Positions 33,767-43,042 of a DNA stretch of 64,000 bases are shown piece after piece. The stretch is from Chromatiales bacterium (lineage in GTDB: Bacteria; Pseudomonadota; Gammaproteobacteria; Thiohalomonadales; Thiohalomonadaceae). Each line of letters starts with the position of its first letter. The first letter of the stretch is position 1. Where the stretch lies: assembly GCA_003251535.1 (NCBI GenBank), contig QKFD01000100.1:1-64000 (forward strand). Direction: 5' to 3'. The notes under the pieces were generated by a model. That model saw only the letters and a list, made by a program, of their open reading frames with translations, was not told the DNA's origin and made no database searches. The position numbers were made by a program, and so were the translations under genes.

Positions 33767-33802
33767 GCCCCTCTCCGCTGGGTATCCGCTGCGGAGAGGG
33801 GC
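33767..33802 (-). terminator. strong stem-loop between rdgB and hemW
   Basis: 12-bp perfect stem GCCCCTCTCCGC / GCGGAGAGGGGC (33767-33778, 33791-33802) with a 12-base loop, starting 6 bases past the rdgB stop. No T-run follows on the minus strand, so it could end, attenuate or stabilise the rph-rdgB transcript. Confidence 0.6.
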
Positions 33803-33808
33803 GGGGGA

Positions 33809-34408
33809 TCAAGTCGATCGATTGAGGGCGGTGACCAGCTGTTGCAGCGCCTGGCCGCGGTGGGAGAGGCCGTTCTTCACCTCAGCAGACAGCTCTGCCG
33901 CGGTGCAGTGGTGACTCGGTACCCAGAAGATGGGGTCATAGCCAAAGCCTCCGGCGCCACTGGGGCTCTCGGTGATGCGCCCCTCCCAACTCCCTTGGGC
34001 GATGATGGGGGTGGGGTCAAGGGCGTGGCGCAGGTAGACCATCACACACTGAAAGCGGGCGCCGCGCTCCTCTTGCGGGCGATCGGCCAGCGCCTGTAGG
34101 AGCTTCTCTAGGTTGGCCTGATCGCCGGCACCGACGCCTGCGTAGCGGGCGGAGTAGATGCCGGGGGCGCCATTGAGGGCATCGACCTCCAACCCTGAGT
34201 CGTCGGCGATGGCCGGCAAGCCCGTGTGGTGGGCGGCGTTGCGCGCCTTGAGGATGGCGTTCTCTACGAAGGTGAGACCGGTCTCATCCGCCTCGGGTAC
34301 CCCGTAGTCGGTCTGCGGCACTACAACCAGGTCGTGGCCCTGCAAGATCTCATTGATCTCGCGCACCTTCCCCCGGTTGCCGGAGGCCAGTACGATGCGC
34401 TGCCCCAT
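33809..34408 (-). CDS. rdgB: XTP/dITP diphosphatase (non-canonical purine NTP pyrophosphatase)
   Basis: 199 residues. Removes dITP, ITP and XTP from the nucleotide pool. The start [18 protein letters not shown] has the SGNxxK motif for base/phosphate binding, and [46 protein letters not shown] and LSHRGQAL are all family signatures. The start ATG 34408 has GGAGGG six bases upstream, better than the TTG at 34414. It starts right after rph, an order widely conserved in proteobacteria. Confidence 0.97.
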   Translation of the reverse strand: MGQRIVLASGNRGKVREINEILQGHDLVVVPQTDYGVPEADETGLTFVENAILKARNAAHHTGLPAIADDSGLEVDALNGAPGIYSARYAGVGAGDQANLEKLLQALADRPQEERGARFQCVMVYLRHALDPTPIIAQGSWEGRITESPSGAGGFGYDPIFWVPSHHCTAAELSAEVKNGLSHRGQALQQLVTALNRST

Positions 34409-34410
34409 GC

Positions 34411-35127
34411 TCAACCCTCCAGGCAGTTCTTCTGTTTGGCGAGTAGCTGCTGGATGCCGAATTCGGCCAGCTCCAACATGCTGTCCAGCTCGGCGCGGGT
34501 GTAGGGGTGGCCCTCGGCCGTCCCTTGCACCTCGATGAAGGCGCCATCGGCATTCATCACCACGTTCATGTCGGTCTCTGCCTTGGAGTCTTCGGCATAG
34601 TCGAGATCGAGTACCGGCACCCCCTGCCAGATCCCCACGGAGACTGAAGCCACCTGGCTCTTGAGGGGGTGCTTTTTGATGCTCCCCTTGTCCAGCAGGT
34701 GTTGCACGGCATCGGCCAGGGCGACGAAGCCACCGGTGATGGAGGCGGTGCGGGTGCCGCCATCGGCCTGGATCACATCGCAGTCGATGGTGATGGTGTG
34801 CTCACCTAGCAGGCCGAGATCCACCACGGAGCGCAAGGAGCGGCCGATGAGCCGCTGGATCTCCATAGTGCGGCCCCCTTGTCGCCCTTGAGAGGCCTCA
34901 CGCGCCATGCGAGAGGTGGTGGAGCGGGGCAGCATCCCATACTCGGCGGTGATCCAGCCTTGGTTCTGCCCCTTCAAGAAGCGCGGTACCTTGTCGTCGA
35001 TGCTGGCGGTGCAGATCACCTTGGTATCGCCAAACTCCACCAGAACGGCCCCTTCCGCGTGTTTGGTGTAGCGGCGGGTGAGGCGGATGGGGCGCAGTTC
35101 ATCGGGCGCGCGGCCACTGGGTCGCAT
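34411..35127 (-). CDS. rph: RNase PH
   Basis: 238 residues, full length. Phosphorolytic 3'-5' exoribonuclease that trims tRNA 3' ends. [20 protein letters not shown] at the start, [43 protein letters not shown] and [18 protein letters not shown] are characteristic, with the phosphate-binding arginines in place. Unlike the frameshifted rph of E. coli K-12, this copy is intact. The upstream gap 35128-35284 contains nothing recognisable. Confidence 0.98.
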   Translation of the reverse strand: MRPSGRAPDELRPIRLTRRYTKHAEGAVLVEFGDTKVICTASIDDKVPRFLKGQNQGWITAEYGMLPRSTTSRMAREASQGRQGGRTMEIQRLIGRSLRSVVDLGLLGEHTITIDCDVIQADGGTRTASITGGFVALADAVQHLLDKGSIKKHPLKSQVASVSVGIWQGVPVLDLDYAEDSKAETDMNVVMNADGAFIEVQGTAEGHPYTRAELDSMLELAEFGIQQLLAKQKNCLEG

Positions 35128-35284
35128 GGTTTTCTCCTCAAGTAAAAGAAGGTCAGCCGTCAGAACGGGCTTATGGCCTAGTCTGGGGTGCGGGTCAGTT
35201 TCAGGTTAGCGGTTCGGGAGACCGGCGTGTGCGCTTGGGGGCGGGTCTAGCAGGGGCGCGGTGGCTGCGGCCCGCTCCAAGCCA

Positions 35285-36178
35285 TCAATGCTTGATCTCT
35301 TTCTCATACTCCTTCGCCACTTGTTCGATGACGCTGATGGCGTCCTGGAGTCGTTCGCCACTCGGCTCGGCTTGTGGCGGCGGGGGCGGTGGGGTGGGCG
35401 CCCGCTCGGCCGCCGGCCGCTCCACCCGATGTTGGTGGCGGGCGATGAAACGTATCGCTACCACCGAGACATTGTCGCTATTGGGATAGGCGCACTGTTC
35501 AGCGGTGGTGGCGAGGTTATCGATGGCCGCCGAGAGGGGCATGGAGTGGCTCAGCAGGGAGCCCATGCGGGCGTCATCCACCGCCTCCCACAGGCCATCC
35601 GAGCAGAGCAGCACCACATCGCCCTCCGCCAAGATGCGGCTGCGACCTAACTCAATGCGGGGGTCCTGGATCTGGCAGCCGATGCACTGGGTGATCTGGT
35701 TGCGCCGCGGGTGGTTGGCCTGCTCCGACAGGGTGATGATCCCCTGCTGATAGAGCTTCTCCACATAGGAGTGATCCCGTGTGCGGAAGATGGTCAGGCC
35801 GTTGCGGAAGACGTAGAGGCGGCTATCGCCCACGTGGGCCCAATTGATCCGCCCCTCCTCAATGATGCAGGCGACGGCGGTGGTGCCGGGGAAGTTCTCG
35901 TAGGTCTCGGCGCGTGCCTGATGGAGGAGTAGGCGGTGGGCCTCTAGGAAGGTCTGCTGGAAGAAGCGACCCGGATCACCCAGGGGGCGGCGCGACCGGC
36001 GGTAGGCCTGGCGCACCATATCCACCAGGGTCTGGGCCGCCATCTCCCCTGCGATGTGGCCCCCCATGCCGTCGGCCAAGACGAGGAGTACCCCTTCAGG
36101 GGTCTCCTCGATGGCGTAGCGATCCTCGTTGATCGTGCGGTTTCCAAGACGATTGGCAAAGCCGATTTCGTAGCGCAT
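35285..36178 (-). CDS. PP2C-type Ser/Thr protein phosphatase
   Basis: 297 residues. PPM/PP2C metal-binding motifs in order: NEDRY, LADGMGGH, HVGDSRLYVF, CSDGLWEAVD and SDNVSVVAIRF. After the catalytic domain comes a Pro-rich linker (PTPPPPPPQ) and a short charged helix. The start ATG overlaps the kinase stop by one base (TGATG), so kinase and phosphatase are co-translated and very likely antagonists on shared substrates. Confidence 0.93.
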   Translation of the reverse strand: MRYEIGFANRLGNRTINEDRYAIEETPEGVLLVLADGMGGHIAGEMAAQTLVDMVRQAYRRSRRPLGDPGRFFQQTFLEAHRLLLHQARAETYENFPGTTAVACIIEEGRINWAHVGDSRLYVFRNGLTIFRTRDHSYVEKLYQQGIITLSEQANHPRRNQITQCIGCQIQDPRIELGRSRILAEGDVVLLCSDGLWEAVDDARMGSLLSHSMPLSAAIDNLATTAEQCAYPNSDNVSVVAIRFIARHQHRVERPAAERAPTPPPPPPQAEPSGERLQDAISVIEQVAKEYEKEIKH

Positions 36179-37134
36179 CACCCTCTACTCCAGGGTAGGC
36201 TGCTGGCGATGCGCCCCAAGACTGAGTCGCTGGGGGGGGCCGGTTCCGGCTCGTCCTCTTTGTTCATCGCCTCTAGCAGCTCGTCCACATTCTGTGGACG
36301 CATGAGCGGATCCACCTCCATCGCCCAATCTATGGCGGCGAGTAAGGCGCGAGAGTAGTTTTTACGGAAGGCGGCCACCGCCGGCTTCATGGGATCTTCG
36401 AGGCGGCGCTCCTCGGCGGCGGGGGGGCTGTTGCCGTCGATGCAGGTGCGCATGGTGGCGCCAATGGCGTAGATATCGGACCATGGACCGACATAGCCCC
36501 CCTGTAGATTCTGCTCCACCGGGGCAAAACCACGGGTGATCACCTGGGCGGTCTGGTATTGGCGGGTCTGGCGCATATGGTGCACCGCGCCAAAGTCGAG
36601 TAGGACCGGATTACCGCCAGAGCGGATGTAGATGTTGCCCGGTTTGATATCGAGGTGCAGCAGCCCCTGCGAGTGGAGCAGCTTGAGGCCGTCGAGCAGG
36701 GGCGGAAAGACGGTGCGAATGAATTTTTCCGACAGGTTGCCGTTGTGGCGCTTGATATAGTCCTGGAGGTTGATGCCCTTCTCATAGGTCATCACCATGT
36801 AGACCGTGCCGTTGGCGCGGAAGAAACTCACCACCTCGACGATATTCGGGTGTTTGATCTTGGCGAGGGTGCTGGCCTCTTGGAGAAAGAGCCGCTGACC
36901 ATGGACGAAGTGATCGGAGGCCTGTTTGTCCCGCGGCCGAATGGTGAGACCATCACTGTCGCGGCAGGCGAGCTTGTGGGGCATGTACTCTTTGATGACC
37001 ACCTGCTGCCCACCGTCCGCCTCGCGCGCGAGGTAGACCAGACTAAAGCCGCCGCCGCCGATCCGCCGCTCGATCAGGTAGTTGTCGACGCGGGTTCCAG
37101 GCTTCAGGCTGTGATGGCTCTCCGTCTCGCTCAT
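36178..37134 (-). CDS. Hanks-type Ser/Thr protein kinase, non-RD type
   Basis: 318 residues. The glycine-rich loop is IGGGGFSLVYLA, the ATP-anchoring lysine K48 in VVIKEYMP, the catalytic loop HLDIKPGN (160-167), and the DFG motif D180-F-G. The usual HRD is HLD, so the arginine that senses activation-loop phosphate is missing. GFAPVEQ in the activation segment and DIYAIGATM complete the fold. The protein lacks a membrane helix. The ~25 C-terminal residues are Pro/Ser-rich. It forms an operon with the phosphatase; pairs of this kind (PpkA/PppA) control type VI secretion in other bacteria, but no such genes are visible here. Confidence 0.92.
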   Translation of the reverse strand: MSETESHHSLKPGTRVDNYLIERRIGGGGFSLVYLAREADGGQQVVIKEYMPHKLACRDSDGLTIRPRDKQASDHFVHGQRLFLQEASTLAKIKHPNIVEVVSFFRANGTVYMVMTYEKGINLQDYIKRHNGNLSEKFIRTVFPPLLDGLKLLHSQGLLHLDIKPGNIYIRSGGNPVLLDFGAVHHMRQTRQYQTAQVITRGFAPVEQNLQGGYVGPWSDIYAIGATMRTCIDGNSPPAAEERRLEDPMKPAVAAFRKNYSRALLAAIDWAMEVDPLMRPQNVDELLEAMNKEDEPEPAPPSDSVLGRIASSLPWSRG

Positions 37135-37277
37135 TCCCGTAACGGGTTAGGTGGTAAATCGGGCAGGGTCACTAGATTAGCACATTGGCTCTCACCGCTG
37201 CTGTCGCCAGCATTTCCAGTGGCGGGGCGAGCGTATACCATGCCGCGGCCCAGGGTAACGCCCACCAGGAGATCAAT

Positions 37278-38141
37278 ATGAAAAGCATGACCGGGTTCTC
37301 ACGTCAGGAGCGCCAAGGCGCGTGGGGCACGCTCACGGTTGAGGTGCGCTCGGTGAATCACCGCTTCCTGGAGATGGGGGTACGGCTTCCAGAGGAGCTA
37401 CGTATCCTGGAGCCACGGCTGCGGGAGCGTGTGGGACAGCTGTTGGCTCGCGGCAAGGTGGATCTCTCTGTCCGCTACCAACCGCCGGTAGACGAGGCGG
37501 CGGCCCTTGAACTCAACCACCCCTTGGCAGAGCGCATCGCCCATCTGAGCCGCGAGCTGGATGCCATCATCTACAACCCCTCGCCGGTCAACTCCCTTGA
37601 GCTGCTGCGCTGGCCCGGGATCCTCCGCACCCCGGAGATCGCCACCGAGCGGTTACACCAGCCGTTATTGGAGGCGGTGGAGGCCGCGGTGACCGATCTG
37701 GTGACGGTGCGGGCCCGTGAGGGGGAGGTGCTCAAGGGGTTTATTGGCCAGCGGCTCGATACCGTGGCGGCCCTAATCGGCGCGGTGCAAGAGCGCCTCC
37801 CGCAGGTGCTGGCGCAGCTCCGGGAGCGGCTCAAGGGGCGCTTTGGTGAGCTACAGGCCGAGCTGGATCCAACCCGCCTGGAGCAGGAGCTGGTGTTGGT
37901 GGCACAGCGGCTCGATGTGGCCGAGGAGCTGGATCGCTTAGGCGCCCATGTGGAAGAGGTGCGGCGGGTGATCGAGCAGCAGGAGCCCATCGGGCGGCGG
38001 CTCGACTTCCTCATGCAGGAGATGAACCGAGAGGCCAACACGCTCGCCTCCAAGTCGGCGGATGTCGAGGTGACCCGGATTGCGGTGGAGCTGAAGGTGC
38101 TGATCGAGCAGATGCGCGAACAGGTGCAGAACATCGAGTAG
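37278..38141 (+). CDS. YicC family endoribonuclease
   Basis: 287 residues, the family's size. MKSMTGFSRQE at the start and VEVRSVNHRFLEMGVRLPEEL are hallmark sequences, and the C-terminal DUF1732 end reads GRRLDFLMQEMNREANTLASKS. E. coli YicC is an RNase that helps degrade the small RNA RyhB; members are often stress-linked. Start ATG 37278 has AGGAG six bases upstream, much better than an upstream ATG at 37185. It precedes gmk in the same direction, a common arrangement. Confidence 0.93.
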   Translation: MKSMTGFSRQERQGAWGTLTVEVRSVNHRFLEMGVRLPEELRILEPRLRERVGQLLARGKVDLSVRYQPPVDEAAALELNHPLAERIAHLSRELDAIIYNPSPVNSLELLRWPGILRTPEIATERLHQPLLEAVEAAVTDLVTVRAREGEVLKGFIGQRLDTVAALIGAVQERLPQVLAQLRERLKGRFGELQAELDPTRLEQELVLVAQRLDVAEELDRLGAHVEEVRRVIEQQEPIGRRLDFLMQEMNREANTLASKSADVEVTRIAVELKVLIEQMREQVQNIE

Positions 38142-38200
38142 TCACCACCGCCGTAGGGGGCGGGAAGACGGTACCGATGCCGGTCGCGGCTCGGGCATAA

Positions 38201-38860
<660 letters not shown>

Positions 38861-38919
38861 GCGAGGGCTCGCGGGTATGATTTCCGGTTGGCGCTATATT
38901 TCTAGTTAGGAGTCCCCCG

Positions 38920-39192
38920 ATGGCACGTGTGACCGTGGAAGATTGTCTCGATTACGTTGATAACCGCTTTGAGTTGGTGTTGGTGGCCACCAAGCGGGCC
39001 CGTCAGCTGGCCAACGGACGCGAGCCGATGCTCCCGTGGGAGAACGACAAACCCACCGTACTGGCCCTGCGCGAGATCGCCGATGGCCTGGTAACCTCCG
39101 AAGTTCTTAACGCCCCTGCTCGTGAGCGCATCGAGGATGTCTTCACTGAGCCCGCACCGAAGGCGGTGTCGGAAGACGAGGAGCCGCTCTGA
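38920..39192 (+). CDS. rpoZ: RNA polymerase omega subunit
   Basis: 90 residues. [29 protein letters not shown] is the standard start (VEDCL, NRFELV, RARQL), and [14 protein letters not shown] follows. Omega assists assembly of RNA polymerase and forms part of one ppGpp site. It starts after a good AGGAG; its stop TGA overlaps the proposed CTG start of spoT. Confidence 0.98.
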   Translation: MARVTVEDCLDYVDNRFELVLVATKRARQLANGREPMLPWENDKPTVLALREIADGLVTSEVLNAPARERIEDVFTEPAPKAVSEDEEPL

Positions 39193-41357
39193 GTACCGAC
39201 GCACCCCGTGTAGACCCCCCCTATCCCGCGCCCCCGCGGGAGCGGACCTTCCTCATCTCCGATCTCTGCACCCTCCTTGAGGGCTACCTCGATCAGGAGC
39301 AGATCCGGCAGGTCTACAACGCCTATCTCTTTGCCGCAGAGGCCCACGAGGGCCAGCTGCGCAAGACCGGCGAACCCTACATCTACCACCCCGTTGCCGT
39401 TGCCCGCATCCTGGCCGAGATGCGCATGGACCAGCAGAGCCTGATGGCGGCGATGCTGCACGATGTGATCGAGGACACCAGCATCGCCAAGGAGCGGGTG
39501 GCCGCCGAGTTTGGCGAAGAGGTGGCGGAGTTGGTGGATGGGGTGAGCAAGCTCACCCATATCGAATTTGAGAACAAGGCCGAGGCGCAGGCGGAAAACT
39601 TCCGCAAGATGATGCTGGCCATGGTGCGTGATATCCGGGTCATGTTGGTCAAGTTGGCCGACCGGCTCCACAACATGCGCACCTTGGGGCCGATGAAGCC
39701 GGAGAAGCGGCGGCGCATCGCCCGCGAGACGCTGGATATCTTTGTCCCCATCGCCAATCGGCTCGGGATGAATGGGATCCGGCTGGAGCTGGAGGAGCTG
39801 GGGTTTGCCGCCTACTACCCCATGCGCCACCGCGCCATCGCCGAACGGGTGCGCCGGGCCTGTGGCAACCGCCGCGAGATTGTGCAGAAGATCCAGGTCG
39901 CCATCGAGGAGCGGCTCTCGCAGGAGGGGCTCTCGGGGCGGGTGTTGGGGCGGCAGAAGCACCACTTCAGTATCTATCGGAAGATGCGTGCCAAGCACCT
40001 CTCCTTCACCGAGGTGATGGATGTCTACGCCTTCCGCATCATCGTCGATAGTGTGGACACCTGTTACCGCGCCTTGGGGGCGGTCCACAACCTCTACAAA
40101 CCGCGCCCCGGGGGATTCAAGGACTACATTGCCATCCCCAAGGCCAACGGCTATCAATCGCTCCACACCGCCCTGTTGGGGCCTTACGGGGTCCCTATCG
40201 AGGTGCAGATCCGCACCGAAGACATGGATAAGGTGGCGGAGAAGGGGATCGCCGCCCATTGGCTATATAAGAACCGCGAAGGCAACGCCAACAGTGCCCA
40301 TGTGCGCGCCCGGGAGTGGCTGCGCAACCTGCTCGATATGCAGCGCAGTGCGGGCAACTCGCTGGAGTTCCTAGAGAACGTCAAGATCGACCTCTTCCCC
40401 GACGAGGTATATGTCTTCACCCCACGCGGGGAGATCAAAGAGCTACCGCGGGGGGCGACGGCCGTCGATTTCGCCTATGCGGTCCACTCCGATATCGGTA
40501 ACCACACGGTGGCCGTTAAGCTCGATCGCCGTTTGATGCCGCTCAACACCCGGCTGGTCAATGGCCAGACGGTGGAGATCATCACCGCCCCCACGGCCCG
40601 CCCCAACCCGGCCTGGCTCAACTTTGTGGTGACCGCCAAGGCGCGTTCGGCCATCCGCAACCACCTCAAGAATCTCCAGCGTGATGAGGCCATTGCCCTG
40701 GGGCGGCGCCTGCTGGACAAGGCGTTGGAGGGGGTGGGTGCCGCCCTCGATACGTTGCCACCGGCCCAGGTGCAGCGGGCGTTAGATGAACTCAAACTGG
40801 CCTCCATGGATGAGCTGCTGGAGGCGGTGGGGCTCGGTAGCCGTATTCCGGCACTGGTCTCGCGCACCCTGCTACGGGACGACCAGCTTCCAGCCGCGGG
40901 TGAGGGGCGCCAGGAGCCGCTGTTCATCCGCGGGACCGAGGGGGCGGTGGTGAGTTTCGCCAAGTGCTGCCGGCCTATCCCAGGTGATGCCGTGCTCGGT
41001 TTTATCAGCTCCGGGCGCGGTATCGTCATCCACACCCAGGCCTGTAAGACCACGGGCGAGTTCCGCAAGCAACCAGATAAGTGGATTGATGTGGAGTGGG
41101 AGCCGGGGGTGAAGGGGGAGTTCCCGGTGGATCTCCGGGTGGCGGTAGCCAATCAGCGGGGGGTGTTGGCCACAGTCGCGGCGGTGATCGCCGACGAGGA
41201 GGCCAATATCGATAACGTTGGCCTGGATGAACGCGACGGCCTGCACACCACCATCAGTCTCACCGTTACGGTGCGCGACCGTAACCACCTCGCCCGCATC
41301 ATGCGGCACGTACGCTCCATAGAGCAGGTGCGCCGGGTGACCCGCCCGCGCGGCTGA
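39189..41357 (+). CDS. spoT: bifunctional (p)ppGpp synthetase/hydrolase SpoT
   Basis: 722 residues from the proposed start (E. coli SpoT: 702). Domains in order: HD hydrolase with LHDVIEDT and [12 protein letters not shown]; synthetase with [22 protein letters not shown] and [13 protein letters not shown] domain (IYVFTP-like [27 protein letters not shown]); a helical/zinc region with [11 protein letters not shown]; and a C-terminal ACT domain. Homology to other SpoT proteins begins around residue 20, but the first ATG in frame (39420) lies 77 codons inside, after [11 protein letters not shown]. No ATG, GTG or TTG is in frame before it back to a stop at 39147. CTG 39189 overlaps the rpoZ stop as CTGA, with AGGAG five bases upstream (39179-39183), so I take it as the start. 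The function is certain; the start is an inference. Confidence 0.95.
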   Translation: MSTDAPRVDPPYPAPPRERTFLISDLCTLLEGYLDQEQIRQVYNAYLFAAEAHEGQLRKTGEPYIYHPVAVARILAEMRMDQQSLMAAMLHDVIEDTSIAKERVAAEFGEEVAELVDGVSKLTHIEFENKAEAQAENFRKMMLAMVRDIRVMLVKLADRLHNMRTLGPMKPEKRRRIARETLDIFVPIANRLGMNGIRLELEELGFAAYYPMRHRAIAERVRRACGNRREIVQKIQVAIEERLSQEGLSGRVLGRQKHHFSIYRKMRAKHLSFTEVMDVYAFRIIVDSVDTCYRALGAVHNLYKPRPGGFKDYIAIPKANGYQSLHTALLGPYGVPIEVQIRTEDMDKVAEKGIAAHWLYKNREGNANSAHVRAREWLRNLLDMQRSAGNSLEFLENVKIDLFPDEVYVFTPRGEIKELPRGATAVDFAYAVHSDIGNHTVAVKLDRRLMPLNTRLVNGQTVEIITAPTARPNPAWLNFVVTAKARSAIRNHLKNLQRDEAIALGRRLLDKALEGVGAALDTLPPAQVQRALDELKLASMDELLEAVGLGSRIPALVSRTLLRDDQLPAAGEGRQEPLFIRGTEGAVVSFAKCCRPIPGDAVLGFISSGRGIVIHTQACKTTGEFRKQPDKWIDVEWEPGVKGEFPVDLRVAVANQRGVLATVAAVIADEEANIDNVGLDERDGLHTTISLTVTVRDRNHLARIMRHVRSIEQVRRVTRPRG

Positions 41358-41382
41358 ATCCTCTTTCCATCCGGTGTTGCGG

Positions 41383-41413
41383 AGCCCTCACCACCTGGTG
41401 GTGAGGGCTTTTT
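41383..41413 (+). terminator. intrinsic terminator after spoT
   Basis: AGCCCTCACCACC / GGTGGTGAGGGCT (41383-41395, 41397-41409) followed by a T-run to 41413. This is a textbook terminator and the best in the window. Confidence 0.92.
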
Positions 41414-41425
41414 AATGGTGGGCGC

Positions 41426-42043
41426 TTAAAGCTGTAGACGCCGACGGCCGAAGTAGCCGGCACTGGCCACCATGCCGGCCATCAGGATCCACATCGCCCA
41501 CTCACTCAACGTGGGGATGACTGTGGCCCCCAGATGGACGGTGGAGTCACAGGTGATGCTATTGGTGAAGGTCCCCTCATCCCCGGCAGCAAAGCCGGTG
41601 GTGACCAGCTGGTAGAGCACGCCGCCTGTCAGGTTGACACTTTCAATATCGGAGGTCCCGATGCCACCCAGGCCATCATCGTCGCCAGCAATAAAGTTTA
41701 CGGTCTGGTTGCTGGGGTCAAAGGGATCGGCATAGACAAATAGGTAGCCATCCCAGCCATCCTGGGTACTGCTGATGGCGCAGGTGGCGTTGTCCGAAAC
41801 CCAAAAGGCCTGGGTCTGGTAGACCACCGGTCCCAGCCCGGAACAACAGGTGCCGTCAGCAAAAGGGCGATCCCAGGAGGAGCCTCCCACCGTCGTACCA
41901 GAGTAGCCCTGGGTGTCGCCCGATATCTCTGGGCCGGAGGGGGATTCCACCGTGCCCTTGGCGGCCAGTTCACTGGCGTCAGTCATGGCGGCGGCGGGGA
42001 GGGCAGAGCATAGAAAACAGAAGAGTATGACCAATCGCTTCAT
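41426..42043 (-). CDS. exported protein with C-terminal IPTL-CTERM sorting signal
   Basis: 205 residues. Signal peptide MKRLVILFCFLCSALPAAA, a ~150-residue extracytoplasmic part with cysteines (DGTCCSGLG, NATCAISS, SITCDS) and an acidic stretch AGDDDGLGGIGTSD, then IPTLSEWAMW, a hydrophobic helix and the basic end GRRRLQL. The last 30 residues match the IPTL-CTERM tripartite signal, believed to direct surface sorting. No sorting protease gene is visible here. The start ATG 42043 has GGAG upstream; longer reading to 42241 would lack a signal peptide. The 128-base gap upstream is strikingly AT-rich, with TTGTTATAAAT-like sequence, so a promoter there is likely. The body's function is unknown; the middle resembles pre-peptidase-type beta domains in spacing only. 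Confidence 0.82.
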   Translation of the reverse strand: MKRLVILFCFLCSALPAAAMTDASELAAKGTVESPSGPEISGDTQGYSGTTVGGSSWDRPFADGTCCSGLGPVVYQTQAFWVSDNATCAISSTQDGWDGYLFVYADPFDPSNQTVNFIAGDDDGLGGIGTSDIESVNLTGGVLYQLVTTGFAAGDEGTFTNSITCDSTVHLGATVIPTLSEWAMWILMAGMVASAGYFGRRRLQL

Positions 42044-42171
42044 AGAGAGGGCTCCAAGGAAAGGGTGTCTGAAGGGTGGTAATAGATAATAAGAGTTTTT
42101 TTGTGCTTCATTTATAACAAAAAACTTGCATGACCCCGCCCCCTTGCTGCTTTGGCGGGCCCATTCGCACG

Positions 42172-42675
42172 CTACATCCGCTCCACCAACCGCCCCGAGG
42201 TCTGCCGCAGGCGGCTGCTCAAGAGGGTGGCAATCTTCCACATGAGCCAGAAGCCCAGGGTGGGGTGCTGGGCTCCGATGCCCAGTAGCGCCTGCTTGGT
42301 CAACGTCAGTAGCTTCACCTCCGTGGCGGCAATGACGCTGGCCGAATGGGGCTGATCATCGATGAGTGACATCTCACCGATGGTCATCCCCGCCTCGATA
42401 GTGGCCAAGTGGCGGCGGCGCTCCCCCTCCGACTCCTTGAACACCTCCAGTTTGCCCTCCACCAAGACGCAGAGGTAGGCATTGCGGCGCCCTTCCCAGA
42501 ATAGTACCGCCCGCGGGGGGGCGCGCCACGCCTGGACAAATTTGGCGAGAAATTCAATCTCCGGCCGTTCGAGTTCGCGGAAGATCTCCGCCTGCGCCAG
42601 CATGGTGCAGACATTTTCATGATAGTCACTGCCGGAGCCCAGCGGCTCCAACCCTTTGAAGCGGGTCTCGTCCAT
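42172..42675 (-). CDS. cyclic-nucleotide-binding domain protein without DNA-binding domain
   Basis: 167 residues. A single cNMP-binding beta-roll: AVLFWEGRRNAYLCVLVEGKLEVFK, then AGMTIGEMSLIDDQPHSASVIAATEVKLLTL, which is the phosphate-binding cassette with GEMS and the S-A-S turn. The arginine usual in R(S/T)A is not clear (HSASV), so ligand binding is uncertain. The C-terminal helix follows, but there is no helix-turn-helix as in CRP, so it is not a transcription factor. Possible role: sensor of cAMP made by the CyaA at the left edge of the window. Confidence 0.85.
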   Translation of the reverse strand: MDETRFKGLEPLGSGSDYHENVCTMLAQAEIFRELERPEIEFLAKFVQAWRAPPRAVLFWEGRRNAYLCVLVEGKLEVFKESEGERRRHLATIEAGMTIGEMSLIDDQPHSASVIAATEVKLLTLTKQALLGIGAQHPTLGFWLMWKIATLLSSRLRQTSGRLVERM

Positions 42676-42746
42676 CGCCTACAACTCAGTTCAGTGAGCC
42701 CCGATTATCGCGGAAAAAGGTAATTGTGCCAGGGGCAGCGGGGGGT

Positions 42747-42776
42747 TTGGGTCAAATTACCTCTCGCCGCTATAAT
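42747..42776 (+). promoter_or_regulatory. promoter of the ClC transporter gene
   Basis: Perfect -10 TATAAT (42771-42776) with TTGGGT (42747-42752) at an 18-base spacing. Transcription would start near 42783 and leave a ~260-base leader before the coding region. Confidence 0.6.
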
Positions 42777-42779
42777 TTC

Positions 42780-43042
42780 GCCACCGATCGCTCGGTAGAG
42801 TCGAGGTGGCAGATAGCGAAAGCGTAGCGGTGCGCCCGTTGGCGGCGTAGCGCGGTCTTCTGAAACGTAGCAACATTTCGTATCCCGCCCCCATTTCGCC
42901 AGGGGGGTGCACTGCCTCCAATCGGGCAGATCTCGGGTTCCCTGATCCCGTTGCACCCCGTCCTCTCCGCGCCAGCGGTCCCCACGGGTGGAGGTCCCTG
43001 CGGCCCTCCGCTGCCACTCACCGCAGACTACAGAGTCAAATC
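42780..43042 (+). other. long leader of the ClC gene with predicted folding
   Basis: There is no credible gene in the 367-base gap 42676-43042. The leader opens with a hairpin (42780-42785 with 42805-42810, plus inner TCG/CGA and CTC/GAG and loop GGTA). Further on, GGGGTGCA (42904-42911) pairs with TGCACCCC (42952-42959), enclosing two hairpins: CTGCC/GGCAG (42912-42916, 42925-42929) and CGGG/CCCG (42934-42937, 42947-42950). Together these could form a three-way junction. Another GTGGAGG/CCTCCGC stem precedes the start codon. High GC makes some pairing inevitable, so this is a candidate only. Confidence 0.4.

Noticed and set aside
39003-40259. 418-codon open frame opposite rpoZ/spoT
   Set aside because: Antisense shadow; His/Gly/Leu-rich composition typical of reversed GC-rich coding DNA.
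42705-43021. Three overlapping short minus-strand frames before the ClC gene
   Set aside because: They overlap one another in different frames, lack motifs, and coincide with the likely leader and promoter of the ClC gene.
42777-43042. Fluoride or guanidine riboswitch in the ClC leader
   Set aside because: The conserved fluoride (crcB) core and paired ACGR loops of guanidine-II RNAs are not found; only unassigned stems are present.
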